This document shows, piece by piece, positions 8,209 through 16,906 of a stretch of DNA of 64,000 nucleotides. Origin of the DNA: an uncultured Bacteroidales bacterium (GTDB taxonomy: Bacteria; Bacteroidota; Bacteroidia; Bacteroidales; UBA932); assembly GCA_900316675.1 (NCBI GenBank), contig ONDR01000001.1, positions 62,001 to 126,000 on the forward strand, written 5' to 3'. The notes beneath the pieces are model-generated. The model searched no databases and was not told the origin of the DNA. It worked only from the letters and a program-made list of their open reading frames with translations. How positions within the stretch are numbered: position 1 is the first letter of the stretch; each line of letters begins with the position of its first letter. The translations under genes and the position numbers were made by a program.

Positions 8209-9162
8209 ATGAAACAGTATACAGATTCAGGTAAAAAAGATACCCGCAGCGGCTTTGGCGCAGGCCTTCTTGAAGCCGGAAAACGCAACCCTAACGTAGT
8301 TGCCCTTACTGCAGACCTCAAAGGGTCCCTTAAGATGGATGCATTCGCAGAGGCCTTCCCGGAGCGTTTCATCCAGTGCGGCATTGCAGAAGCCAACATG
8401 GTTGGCGTAGCAGCCGGCCTTGCCATTACCGGTAAAGTGCCTTTCGCCGGCTCATTTGCAGAATTCATAACCGGCCGCGTATATGACCAGATCCGCCAAG
8501 AGGTAGCTTACGGCAAGACTAACGTCAAGCTGGCTTCCTCACACGCAGGAATCACCCTTGGAGAAGATGGCGCAACCCACCAGACCATGGAGGACATCGC
8601 CCTTATGCGCGCCCTTCCGGACATGGTTGTCATCAACCCCTGTGACTATAACCAGACAAAGGCAGCAACAATTGCAGCCGCAGAATATAACGGTCCCGTT
8701 TACCTTCGCTTCGGCCGTCCCGGCGTTCCTAACTTCACCGAGCCCGACGCCCCCTTCCAGATTGGCAAGATCTACGTGATGAACGAGGGTAAGGATGTTA
8801 CCCTCATCGCTACCGGCCACATGGTATGGGAAGCAATCAAGGCTGCGGAAGCTCTTGAAAAAGAAGGCATTAGCGCAGAGATTCTGGACGTTGCCACAAT
8901 TAAGCCGCTGGACGAGGAAGCCCTTTTGGCATCTGTTTTGAAGACTGGTGCAGCAGTAGTGGCAGAAGAGCACAACAGCGCAGGCGGCCTTGGAGAGCTG
9001 GTTGCAGGAGTTCTTGCACGCAAAGCACCCAAGCCCCTTGAGTTCATTAACGGCGGAGACCGCTTCGGCCAGACCGGAACTCCCGCAGAACTAATGGCTG
9101 CATACGGCCTTGACGCTGCGCACATTGTTAGTGCTGCAAAAGCTGCCATCGCACGTAAATAA
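8209..9162 (+). CDS. Transketolase, C-terminal subunit
   Basis: 317 aa covering the pyrimidine-binding and C-terminal domains: ALTADLKGSLKMDAFAEAFP, the catalytic Glu in FIQCGIAEANMVGVAAGLA, and HAGITLGEDGATHQTMED. I chose ATG 8209; a longer frame would overlap the upstream subunit by 85 nt. It pairs with the preceding N-terminal subunit. Confidence 0.93.
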   Translation: MKQYTDSGKKDTRSGFGAGLLEAGKRNPNVVALTADLKGSLKMDAFAEAFPERFIQCGIAEANMVGVAAGLAITGKVPFAGSFAEFITGRVYDQIRQEVAYGKTNVKLASSHAGITLGEDGATHQTMEDIALMRALPDMVVINPCDYNQTKAATIAAAEYNGPVYLRFGRPGVPNFTEPDAPFQIGKIYVMNEGKDVTLIATGHMVWEAIKAAEALEKEGISAEILDVATIKPLDEEALLASVLKTGAAVVAEEHNSAGGLGELVAGVLARKAPKPLEFINGGDRFGQTGTPAELMAAYGLDAAHIVSAAKAAIARK

Positions 9163-9696
9163 TTGACAGAACGGGAAATACAGACACTCATCAAGGATGG
9201 CGACCTGCGTCGCGCCTTTGACGCTATTGTAGATACCTACAGCGAGCGTCTGTATTGGCATGTTCGCCGCTTTACCCTTTCCCACGAAGATACCGACGAC
9301 CTTGTGCAAGACATTTATATTAAGATATGGAATGCCTTGCCGGGGTTTCGTGGCGACAGCCAGCTCTTCACATGGATATGGAGGATAGCCACCAATGCCG
9401 CCCTCAACCATGTGGCAAAGACCAGGATCCGCAGCGCCCTGTCGCTTAGCACCTATGCCGCCGAGGCCGACAGGCTCATCGATTCCGACCCTTGGTTCGA
9501 TGGTGACGAGGCAGAGCGCAAGCTATCCAAGGCCATCGCCCGCCTGCCCTCAAAACAAAGGACAGTTTTTTGCCTTCGGTACTATGACGACCTGTCGTAC
9601 GAGCAGATATCGGAGATTACCGGAACGTCCGTCGGCGCCCTGAAAGCATCCTACCATTTTGCCGCCGAAAGGCTTAAAGATTTGCTGGAATTGTAA
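9163..9696 (+). CDS. ECF-type RNA polymerase sigma factor
   Basis: 177 aa. Region 2 spans about residues 15-90 (HEDTDDLVQDIYIKIWNAL, the -10-recognising helix) and region 4 about 125-175 (LPSKQRTVFCLRYYDDLSYE, then the HTH EISEITGTSVGALKASYHFA). The start is a TTG immediately after the transketolase stop; no nearer ATG leaves region 2 intact. Next come a single-pass protein and a Spy-like periplasmic protein, so a cell-envelope regulon is likely. Confidence 0.9.
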   Translation: MTEREIQTLIKDGDLRRAFDAIVDTYSERLYWHVRRFTLSHEDTDDLVQDIYIKIWNALPGFRGDSQLFTWIWRIATNAALNHVAKTRIRSALSLSTYAAEADRLIDSDPWFDGDEAERKLSKAIARLPSKQRTVFCLRYYDDLSYEQISEITGTSVGALKASYHFAAERLKDLLEL

Positions 9697-9748
9697 ATAA
9701 CGGAAGTACTTTTTAAACCTTCGACATTTAAAGCTGTCTAAGAAAGCG

Positions 9749-10132
9749 ATGAAACAAAATTCTCATATAACCCCGGAAGGCTACTTCAATGATTTGAAGG
9801 CACGTCTGCACAGCATCCCCTGCCAGCAGGAGATGCCCTCTACATGGCAGCGTGTAAGGCCTCATCTGGCTATGGCAGCCGCTTTCTTAGCGATTGTTAC
9901 CGTTGGAACAGCCATCCTTCGGAGCACGGCCGGCACCCCTGCCATAGGTGTTCAGGACTTGGATAGCCAGTACGAGCTGGCTGGGTTGGTGCGCACCACG
10001 TCGCCATACATGTATGACGAGACCGAGTTCGAGCAACAGGAAGCGGAGTTCTCAGAGGACGATATCATCAATTATTTAATTGACTCAGGTGTAAACATTG
10101 AAAACATTGATGCAGATGAAACGAATGATTAG
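9749..10132 (+). CDS. Single-pass membrane protein, putative sigma-factor regulator
   Basis: 127 aa: a cytoplasmic N-terminus of about 46 residues, one membrane segment (HLAMAAAFLAIVTVGTAILR, about 47-66) and an acidic periplasmic tail ending in EDDIINYLIDSGVNIENIDA. Size, topology and position directly after an ECF sigma gene are those of small anti-sigma or accessory proteins in the Bacteroidota. I see no named anti-sigma motif, so the role is inferred from context. It overlaps the next gene by 17 nt. Confidence 0.65.
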   Translation: MKQNSHITPEGYFNDLKARLHSIPCQQEMPSTWQRVRPHLAMAAAFLAIVTVGTAILRSTAGTPAIGVQDLDSQYELAGLVRTTSPYMYDETEFEQQEAEFSEDDIINYLIDSGVNIENIDADETND

Positions 10133-10622
10133 CATGGCAATGGCAGCCGTCGCTGCCCTCTGCCTTTCATGGAACGCCGGCGCTTTTCATGGCAACCCGG
10201 ATAAAATCAAAGCTGAAAAAATAGCTTTCATTACCGCTGAACTGGAACTTACCCCTGCAGAAGCAGAAAAATTCTGGCCCGTTTACAACAAGATGGCCGG
10301 AGAGCAGAAAGACGCCCTTACTGCTTCTATCAAAGCATTCAAAAATTTGTCAAACGCTCTGAAAACAGACGCTGACGACGCCTCTATAAAGACTCTTACC
10401 AAGCTTTATCTTGACGCCAACAAGACTTTCCAGGAACTTGAGGGCAAGTATCTTGAAGACTTCCTTAAGGTTCTTCCCGCAAAGAAGGTTGCAAAGCTCT
10501 TCCTGTCAGAAGAGAAATTCCGCAGGGAGCAAATCCACCGTCTTGGCAAAAACAAGAACAAGGATAAGGACAGACCTATGTTCGAGGAAAGAGGTCCCAG
10601 AGAACAGAAAGACCGCGATTAG
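10116..10622 (+). CDS. Spy/CpxP-like periplasmic protein
   Basis: 168 aa from ATG 10116 (MKRMISMAMAAVAALCLSWN, a signal peptide). The mature part is helical and highly charged, with ITAELELTPAEAEKFWPVYN, which resembles the LTxxQ-type motif of Spy/CpxP and RseA-linked sensor proteins. The tail is Lys/Arg/Asp-rich. Such proteins buffer envelope stress as chaperones or ligands. With the two genes upstream it forms a sigma, membrane protein, periplasmic protein triad. Upstream TTG/ATG starts (10098, 10110) are possible. Confidence 0.7.
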   Translation: MKRMISMAMAAVAALCLSWNAGAFHGNPDKIKAEKIAFITAELELTPAEAEKFWPVYNKMAGEQKDALTASIKAFKNLSNALKTDADDASIKTLTKLYLDANKTFQELEGKYLEDFLKVLPAKKVAKLFLSEEKFRREQIHRLGKNKNKDKDRPMFEERGPREQKDRD

Positions 10623-10637
10623 CGGCCTTTCTTTTTT
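10608..10637 (+). terminator. Rho-independent terminator after the ECF module
   Basis: Stem AAAGACCGC/GCGGCCTTT (one mismatch) encloses the stop codon in its loop and is followed by CTTTTTTT. Confidence 0.6.
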
Positions 10638-11782
10638 TAATATGTCATATTGAATGTGACTTTGTAATTGTTTCCAATGAATTCTTTGGATGTAAAGTCG
10701 TACAGCTTTGTGTCGAAGTACATTTCCACCGTGCCCGTCCTTGTGGTTGAATGTATCTCTGAATAAGGCATAAAGATGATAAGGTCGCTGTAGGAAGTCC
10801 ATTCATATGCGGGCTTAAAATCCACTCCTACTGAAACATTGCCACTGGCATCTTTATACTGGCCGTTGGTATCCTTAATAGCGGTTCCGTTGGCATAATA
10901 GAAGTACGCAATCGCGCGGCAAGCATCGTCCTTGCAATTCAGAATTTCGAACTTCACGTGAATCTTCATTCCCTTGTTGCCGTCCTGGTAAACATTGTGG
11001 TCGACGGTTACTTCTTTTATTGTCGCCGTCTTAGAAGTCGAATTTGTTGTTGTGGTATTCTTTGCCTTGATGTCCGCATATTCGGTCCTGAGCAGGTGGC
11101 CGTTGCAATAAAGCTCAAACCTGTAGAGTCCGGGCTTATACAGGCCTCCGGTTTCAGATCCCCAGCCCAAAAGGGTCACCGTATTACCGCTTCCCGGCAA
11201 AATAGTATAAGTGTAGCTTGAAGTATAACCCGCCGGGGACTGATCGTTCCTGAACATGGTTCCGTCCGGCCTGAAGATCTTCCAATGAAGGGTAACGGCC
11301 TTTGACTCATTTGCCAGGCCGGTATAGCCGATTTTAGGAACCAGATATCTCATCTCCTCGTCGTAAAGCGTACCGCCATACCAAGTTAGGACATCCCTGT
11401 TTTTGCTCTCATTGCCGAAGTGAACATATTCGATGTCCATATAGCCTTTGTCGGCCGATTCGTCCTTCTTCCGCTGCTGGATCTCCTCAACCCTGCGGCG
11501 CCAGTACTCATCCTCTTCTGCCTGGCGCTTTGTATCCTCTGCTGCTTTTATGGCCTTTTCACATTCTGCGCGCTTCTGGGCAAGGTCGTTGCCTGCCGGT
11601 TTGTCCGGACAGTCTTCCGCAGCGTTGAAAACTGCAATCGCCTTGGCGTACTTCTTCTGCTGCATAAGCTTGACGCCCTGCGCGCGAGTGGTAGCGTAGC
11701 AGTCGCAGTCCTGGCCCTTTAAGTTGATAAAGGACCCGGAGAAAACAAATAGCAGTATGAGCAAAAACCTGTATCTGAACAT
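10637..11782 (-). CDS. Secreted beta-rich protein, last gene of the kinase/phosphatase operon
   Basis: 381 aa. It has a signal peptide (LLILLFVFSGSFINLKG), then a mature start QDCDCYATTRAQGVKLMQQK reading as one TPR-like helical pair, and a charged coiled coil (about 85-110). Two beta-sandwich-like modules follow: one around GLYKPGLYRFELYCNGHLL, the second around GMKIHVKFEILNCKD and IIFMPYSEIHSTTRTG. The first module resembles the C-terminus of the kinase encoded just upstream. Location is periplasm or cell surface. No enzyme motif was seen. The gap to the kinase gene is 7 nt. Confidence 0.75.
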   Translation of the reverse strand: MFRYRFLLILLFVFSGSFINLKGQDCDCYATTRAQGVKLMQQKKYAKAIAVFNAAEDCPDKPAGNDLAQKRAECEKAIKAAEDTKRQAEEDEYWRRRVEEIQQRKKDESADKGYMDIEYVHFGNESKNRDVLTWYGGTLYDEEMRYLVPKIGYTGLANESKAVTLHWKIFRPDGTMFRNDQSPAGYTSSYTYTILPGSGNTVTLLGWGSETGGLYKPGLYRFELYCNGHLLRTEYADIKAKNTTTTNSTSKTATIKEVTVDHNVYQDGNKGMKIHVKFEILNCKDDACRAIAYFYYANGTAIKDTNGQYKDASGNVSVGVDFKPAYEWTSYSDLIIFMPYSEIHSTTRTGTVEMYFDTKLYDFTSKEFIGNNYKVTFNMTY

Positions 11783-11789
11783 GGTCTGG

Positions 11790-13568
11790 TTACTTTAAGG
11801 TGAACGATTTTTCAAAAAGAATATTATCCCCCATACATACCTCTACTCTGAAATTGCCGGGACTGTAATGGCTTCCCTTTTCATAGTTCCAGGATGTCAG
11901 GTAGACATTATGCGGATACTGGATGTTAGCCGAATAGGGCAGCACACTCAAAGGAACTTCATTTGAAAGGGCGCCCTTCCATCCGCCATAAAACTTCACT
12001 GTTAACGTGGCTTTGGCATCCACGTCCAGGATGCCGTTATACTTAAGGAAAAAGCTGATCTCGTTTACTTTCTTGGCAGATATGGCGTCGCTTTCACTGT
12101 CCAAAACGCTGCCATCCTCGTCTAGATAGCTAATATCTATATCGCCGATCTTCATATAGGCAAGACTCTCACACAAGGATAAAAGATTGGCAGACAAAGT
12201 GCTGTCCGGATACTCCGGCTGCAAAAGTACGGCGAGTCTGGAATAATCTGCTGCATTGCCAAAATTACCTATCGACTTCTGTGAATTGGCAGCCTTTGCC
12301 CAGGAGCTGCAAGCCTCGTCCAGCTTATAATCCAAATCATCGATAAGATTATAGTATTCGCGAAATACGTCCGGATAGTACTTAGAGTACCTGAAGTCAT
12401 AGGACAAAACGGTATCTATCAGCTCCTTAGCCTCCAGCAGGTCCTTGTAATTACGGGCATCGCCATTCTCGATATCCGTCCGGCACTCCGCTACAAAATT
12501 GTTGTAAGCTTCTATCTTTGAATGGGCCTGCCTCCTGTCTGCAGTAGAGAAGAACCAAGCCGCAAAGCATCCGACTGCAACAACAGCCGCGGCAATACCT
12601 ATAAAGAGGCCCTTGCGGCTCTTTTTTGCAGGAGCCGGGGTCTCATCAGGGACAGGAGCCGGAGCCTCGTTGAACACCGGGGGCGTAACCTTGCGCTGGG
12701 TCTTGCGGGGGTCGAAGTCAGCCCCGCCGGCAAGGCGGCTGGCCAGTATGTTCTGGGCGAACTCTTCAAGCTCGTAGGCCTTGATACGGTCCCAGGGCTC
12801 TTTAGCCAGACATAGGTAGATGACGTTCTTCAGATCCTCTGACCAACGCGGGTCAACCTCAGGCATATCGGCTCCGTTGCGAAGCATATTGCCACCCTGG
12901 CCATAGAACGGCAGCTCGCCCATCGCAATTTCATAAATGCTTGCGCCAAGGGACCAGATGTCGCTTGCCATAATGGGTGCAGGGTGAGAAGAGAACCTTT
13001 CCGGGCCCATGTAAGCCACTGCTCCCGCCTTGGCAGAGCGGTTGGACTGGCTTCGCATGGTGGAACGTATCTTCTTGCTTATGCCAAAGTCCGTGATTAC
13101 GAAATTATCGTCCGGGTCTATAAGTATATTGTCCGGTTTGATGTCCTGATGGACGATGGGGTCCGGTTCTTGCCCGTGCAGGCAGGCCAGGCCGGCGGCT
13201 ACATCGCGGATGAAACGCCACAGCGTGTTCTCGTTCTCTGCCGTAGGTTCCATCTTACCCACCAGGCGGGCAGCAGAACCTTTGGGGCAATAACGCATGA
13301 CCAGGAAGGGACGGTTCTCCCAGGTACCCAAGTACGATGCGGTAAGCAGGTTTTTATGATGCAAGCCGTATGCTATCTGGTATTCTGACATGAACTCCTC
13401 TCGGCCGCTTTCATCAAGCATTATGTAAAACTTGATGGCGACTTCCTGGGACGTAGCGTCGTCCGTGGCCTTCCAGACTTCTCCGTAACTGCCACTGCCT
13501 ATGTATTCCTCTAAGGTGTAGGAGTGATCTCCGTCCTTAATCTGTACTTTGGGTGCCAGCTGTGTCAT
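11790..13568 (-). CDS. Transmembrane Hanks-type Ser/Thr protein kinase
   Basis: 592 aa. The kinase domain (about 17-275) has G-loop GSGSYG (24-29), VAIK Lys46, catalytic loop HQDIKPDN with Asp142, DFG Asp160 and GPE in place of APE. The HRD Arg is Gln here, so control by activation-loop phosphorylation may differ. A proline-rich linker precedes a membrane helix (about 320-341) and a ~250-aa external part: helical first, then a beta module ending in SPGNFRVEVCMGDN. The layout is like PknB-type sensor kinases. It overlaps the phosphatase gene by 32 nt. Confidence 0.92.
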   Translation of the reverse strand: MTQLAPKVQIKDGDHSYTLEEYIGSGSYGEVWKATDDATSQEVAIKFYIMLDESGREEFMSEYQIAYGLHHKNLLTASYLGTWENRPFLVMRYCPKGSAARLVGKMEPTAENENTLWRFIRDVAAGLACLHGQEPDPIVHQDIKPDNILIDPDDNFVITDFGISKKIRSTMRSQSNRSAKAGAVAYMGPERFSSHPAPIMASDIWSLGASIYEIAMGELPFYGQGGNMLRNGADMPEVDPRWSEDLKNVIYLCLAKEPWDRIKAYELEEFAQNILASRLAGGADFDPRKTQRKVTPPVFNEAPAPVPDETPAPAKKSRKGLFIGIAAAVVAVGCFAAWFFSTADRRQAHSKIEAYNNFVAECRTDIENGDARNYKDLLEAKELIDTVLSYDFRYSKYYPDVFREYYNLIDDLDYKLDEACSSWAKAANSQKSIGNFGNAADYSRLAVLLQPEYPDSTLSANLLSLCESLAYMKIGDIDISYLDEDGSVLDSESDAISAKKVNEISFFLKYNGILDVDAKATLTVKFYGGWKGALSNEVPLSVLPYSANIQYPHNVYLTSWNYEKGSHYSPGNFRVEVCMGDNILFEKSFTLK

Positions 13569-14649
13569 TATTATTGTTTATTGGAGGATTATCGAATTGT
13601 TCCGTTGTCTGCGGTTCAGGAGCCTTATCGCCCTTATTCAGCAGGAAGAAGACTCCGGCGCCAAGAAGGACTATGACGGCCAGGGCCAGCAGTATCCACT
13701 TAAAACCGGATTTTGGGGTTGCGGGTTCCGGTTTTACCGGAGCCTCCGCCGTGGCTGGAGCAGGACCGGCGCCGGACTGGATTTCGCACAGGATGGCGGT
13801 GACGTTGTCGTACCACTGCGCATCTTCTGCGGCGCGCCAAAGGGCCTCGCGGCAGCCTACCAGGGACTCTTTGTTAGAGGCTATGATGTCTTCAAGATTA
13901 TTGCCGGGGAAGTAGCCGCCTTCGCCGTCAGGGGTCTTCCTGTCGCGAAGGACACCGCTAAGGCCGTCGCTGCAAAGCAGGATAATATCGCCGTCGTAAA
14001 CATTGAAATAACGGGTTTCCGGCTTTATTTTCTTGGTGTCATCGCCCAGGCTGCGGGTAACGATATTACCCTGTGGATGCTCAAAGGTCTGGTCGTACGT
14101 CAGGACGCCCTTCTGCACCAGCTCCTGGACATAGGAATGGTCCTCTGACAGCAGCTGAATGCCGCTTGCAGGGTTGTACCTGTAGGCACGGCTGTCGCCG
14201 CACCAGCTGACGGTAAGTTCGTTCCCAACCAGCCACGCAAGGATGATGGTGCTGCCCATGCCTTCGTGTTCGGGATTGCCCGCAGCATCTTTCTTCACGC
14301 GTTTGTCAGCCTCGACTATCAAGGATTCAAGATACGCCTTCCTGGACTCGTGGGTGGCGCTGTTTTCCGGATTTATCTTTCCGGGAGAGAAAAACTCCTG
14401 GATGGTTTCAACGGCAATCTCCGACGCAACCTCGCCGGCATTCATGCCTCCCATACCGTCCGCTACGGCCATAATCAGGCCGTATTCGCTCAGCTCTTTG
14501 GAGACGTCCGGTTCGCAGTGGCTTACAAGATCGTCGTTAAGATTGTCATCTACGTAAAAATTATCTTCGTTGCCGCTGCGCACCGCGTCCGGATTGAACT
14601 TTCCGGCCGCATCGGAATACGCATGCATACGAAATACTATCTTTTTCAT
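13537..14649 (-). CDS. Membrane-anchored PP2C-family Ser/Thr phosphatase
   Basis: 370 aa. All PP2C metal-site motifs are present: RSGNEDNF, MAVADGMGGMNAGEVAS, WCGDSRAYR, ILLCSDGLSG and WYDNVTAIL. The catalytic domain faces the cytoplasm (about 1-285), followed by a Pro/Ala linker, a C-terminal helix (about 317-338) and a short Asn-rich external tail. It would reverse phosphorylation by the two kinases of the same operon. Gene order FHA-protease, phosphatase, kinase is tight (9-nt gap upstream, 32-nt overlap downstream). Confidence 0.93.
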   Translation of the reverse strand: MKKIVFRMHAYSDAAGKFNPDAVRSGNEDNFYVDDNLNDDLVSHCEPDVSKELSEYGLIMAVADGMGGMNAGEVASEIAVETIQEFFSPGKINPENSATHESRKAYLESLIVEADKRVKKDAAGNPEHEGMGSTIILAWLVGNELTVSWCGDSRAYRYNPASGIQLLSEDHSYVQELVQKGVLTYDQTFEHPQGNIVTRSLGDDTKKIKPETRYFNVYDGDIILLCSDGLSGVLRDRKTPDGEGGYFPGNNLEDIIASNKESLVGCREALWRAAEDAQWYDNVTAILCEIQSGAGPAPATAEAPVKPEPATPKSGFKWILLALAVIVLLGAGVFFLLNKGDKAPEPQTTEQFDNPPINNNNDTAGTQSTD

Positions 14650-14658
14650 GGGCCTGGT

Positions 14659-16146
14659 TTACCTGATTTTAGAGATAGGAACTACAAAGCCTACGTTACG
14701 GCCTGCGCCGGCGGATACAATACCCACTACCACCAGCCTGCCGGAAGCATCGGTATAGAATACCGGACCGCCGGAATTACCCTGCTCGTAGTTGGTATCG
14801 GTGGTAAGGATAACTCCGTTCTGCAGGCCCCTGGAAGCCACAATTGCATTGCCATAAACAGGATCCACGCCGGCGGCACCTACACCAAGTCCCAGAGGGA
14901 AGCCAAGTACGGTAAGAGCTTCTCCGCGGGCCAGATTGCGGCTCTTTTCGCCGTCAAAGGCAAGACCGCCATCAGTGGAATCAACTTCGATGAAAGCATA
15001 GTCGGTATCGTCAAGACTGGCCCTAGACATCTTGGAACCGTCCTCAACGGTGCCGAATTGGTCGTTTGACCTGTCGATGGTGAATTGGTCGCTGGAGAAC
15101 TCTATCTGCTTTCCGGTAGAAGAGTATGCCACCAGGTGAACGGTAACCTTGCCGCCGTTGTTAGCAATCTTGTTCAGGCTGGCCATGTTGTCGTTAACGT
15201 CCTGCCAAAAGTTCCAACCCTCCACAACGTGCCTTGCAGTCACGAACTTGCCGTTATCCAGAAGGAAGCCGGAACCGGACCAGCCTATGCCAGTTTCTTC
15301 AGGGATGAGTTTACCTGTTTCACCGTCCGGCATTACTACATCGAAATAGTCAGTCACAACGTAGTAAACATCTGGCAGACAGACATCTATGGCCGCATTA
15401 TCTACAGAAGCTTTTACTGTTGGAGCAGCAACGCGGCGTGACTCAACTTCACGCAGCCTTTGCTTAATGCGATAATTATCTGCTGCCAGGCTCTCGTTGG
15501 TAATCTTAAGGTTGTTAAGCAGGGAATCCTTTACGGCCTGCTCTTTTGCAACCAGCTCTTTATACTCTGCAAGTGCCTTATCCTGCAGGGCGATAACCTT
15601 GTTCTGACCCATCAGGGCCCATATTCCAAGGCCGATTGCAGCTATAAAGATGCATGCCAGTACGGTGATGGAAGTCTTGTATGGCCTGAGGGCCTGTTTG
15701 CGGAACAGGTTCATCCTGGCCGTAAGGCCTATGCTACGCACCAGTCCCTTTTCTCCCTGCGGAACCAGGAAGCCCAGTTTAGGGCCGTTGGTGGATAGCT
15801 GTATCTCGTCGCCGTTCTGAAGGAACCATTCGCGCTCTACCCTCTTGCCGTTCAGCAAGGTAGAGTTGGTCTGGGATATCTGGACAAGCTTCCATCCATC
15901 CCCCTCTTTCACGATAGCCGCATGGCGACGGCTCACTGTTTTGAATGATTCGTCGAAGCGGACCTGGCATTTGGGGTCACGGCCCAATTCAATCTGGTCC
16001 ACTATTATCCTTTGCGACTCACCTGCCTTGTGGTATGCCGACGCCACTTTGTGCTCCAGCACATAATACCGGCGTCCGCTGCCGCCTATCAGGGATTTCA
16101 TGCCGGCTCCTATGGAACCTGACAATGTTTGTTTATACGCTGCCAT
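14659..16146 (-). CDS. FHA domain - TM - trypsin-like serine protease fusion
   Basis: 495 aa. The N-terminal FHA domain (about 25-130) has IELGRDPKCQVRF, VSRRHAAIV and NSTLLNGKRVE, the phosphothreonine-binding loops. A membrane helix follows at about 157-180 and a coiled coil at about 185-238. A chymotrypsin/DegP-like protease domain spans about 285-495 with candidate triad His306 (TARHVVEG), Asp382 (DDTDYAFIE) and Ser458 (QGNSGGPVF). The topology puts phospho-recognition in the cytoplasm and proteolysis in the periplasm on one chain. No PDZ domain is seen. Confidence 0.88.
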   Translation of the reverse strand: MAAYKQTLSGSIGAGMKSLIGGSGRRYYVLEHKVASAYHKAGESQRIIVDQIELGRDPKCQVRFDESFKTVSRRHAAIVKEGDGWKLVQISQTNSTLLNGKRVEREWFLQNGDEIQLSTNGPKLGFLVPQGEKGLVRSIGLTARMNLFRKQALRPYKTSITVLACIFIAAIGLGIWALMGQNKVIALQDKALAEYKELVAKEQAVKDSLLNNLKITNESLAADNYRIKQRLREVESRRVAAPTVKASVDNAAIDVCLPDVYYVVTDYFDVVMPDGETGKLIPEETGIGWSGSGFLLDNGKFVTARHVVEGWNFWQDVNDNMASLNKIANNGGKVTVHLVAYSSTGKQIEFSSDQFTIDRSNDQFGTVEDGSKMSRASLDDTDYAFIEVDSTDGGLAFDGEKSRNLARGEALTVLGFPLGLGVGAAGVDPVYGNAIVASRGLQNGVILTTDTNYEQGNSGGPVFYTDASGRLVVVGIVSAGAGRNVGFVVPISKIR

Positions 16147-16154
16147 ATCCGCAA

Positions 16155-16892
16155 TTATTTGTAGAACCGGTTGATAAGGTTCTCGTTCATATAAGAACTC
16201 ATGTCAGAGAAAAGGTCTTCTTCCTTCTTCTCCAGGAAATGCATGCTGAACACAAGGATAATGCTCAGGAACAAGGCCACCAGGGTGGTATCGAAGGCCA
16301 CTCCAAGCATATCGGTGACCAGTTTCAGGCCTTCTGTGCTGCCGGCCTGGTCTGCGTATCCAAGTGCGCCGGCAATACCAAGCACGGTGCCGATGAAGCC
16401 GACAGAGGGAATGGCCCATGCCGTGTAGCGCATGAAGGATTGTTCCCCGTCAATCTTGGACTTGTAGATATTTATCTGTGAATCTACCAAGCCAAGAACC
16501 TCTGATGAAGACTTGCCAAGACGGTACTTGGTGCAGGCTTTCTTGATAAGGTCAGTAAGCAGGAACTTCTGGCTGCGCTCCATCTTCTGCATGTTCAGTT
16601 TCAGCTGGTTTACATCTTCTTCACTAAGTATCCAGTTTTCTTCTTCAGGCAGAAGCTTGGCCGTGAAGGCATCGGCCTCGTAAGTCAGACGCTTGCTGGT
16701 ATGGAAGACCTCTGACATTCCAAAGAAGAAAAGGAAGTAGGTGAAGCCCTGGATAAGGCCACCGGGCAGCACACCGCCAAGCAGGACAAGTATGCGCGGA
16801 GGATCCTGCTCCGGAGTAAGGACGCACAGTACAACCATCAGTGCAACTGCAGCTAAAAAGCTGACTAACAATCTTATAATTCTATTGTTCAT
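16155..16892 (-). CDS. MotA/TolQ/ExbB-family proton-channel protein
   Basis: 245 aa with four membrane helices: about 4-26, 36-60, 155-178 and 196-222. The last two carry the family signatures WAIPSVGFIGTVLGIAGALG and MLGVAFDTTLVALFLSIILV. A ~90-residue cytoplasmic region lies between helices 2 and 3. Family members form a pentamer around a dimeric MotB/TolR/ExbD partner and convert proton or sodium flow into motion. The next gene upstream (16907-17809) is the likely partner. Confidence 0.88.
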   Translation of the reverse strand: MNNRIIRLLVSFLAAVALMVVLCVLTPEQDPPRILVLLGGVLPGGLIQGFTYFLFFFGMSEVFHTSKRLTYEADAFTAKLLPEEENWILSEEDVNQLKLNMQKMERSQKFLLTDLIKKACTKYRLGKSSSEVLGLVDSQINIYKSKIDGEQSFMRYTAWAIPSVGFIGTVLGIAGALGYADQAGSTEGLKLVTDMLGVAFDTTLVALFLSIILVFSMHFLEKKEEDLFSDMSSYMNENLINRFYK

Positions 16893-16906
16893 GGTATTGT
16901 ATTTTT

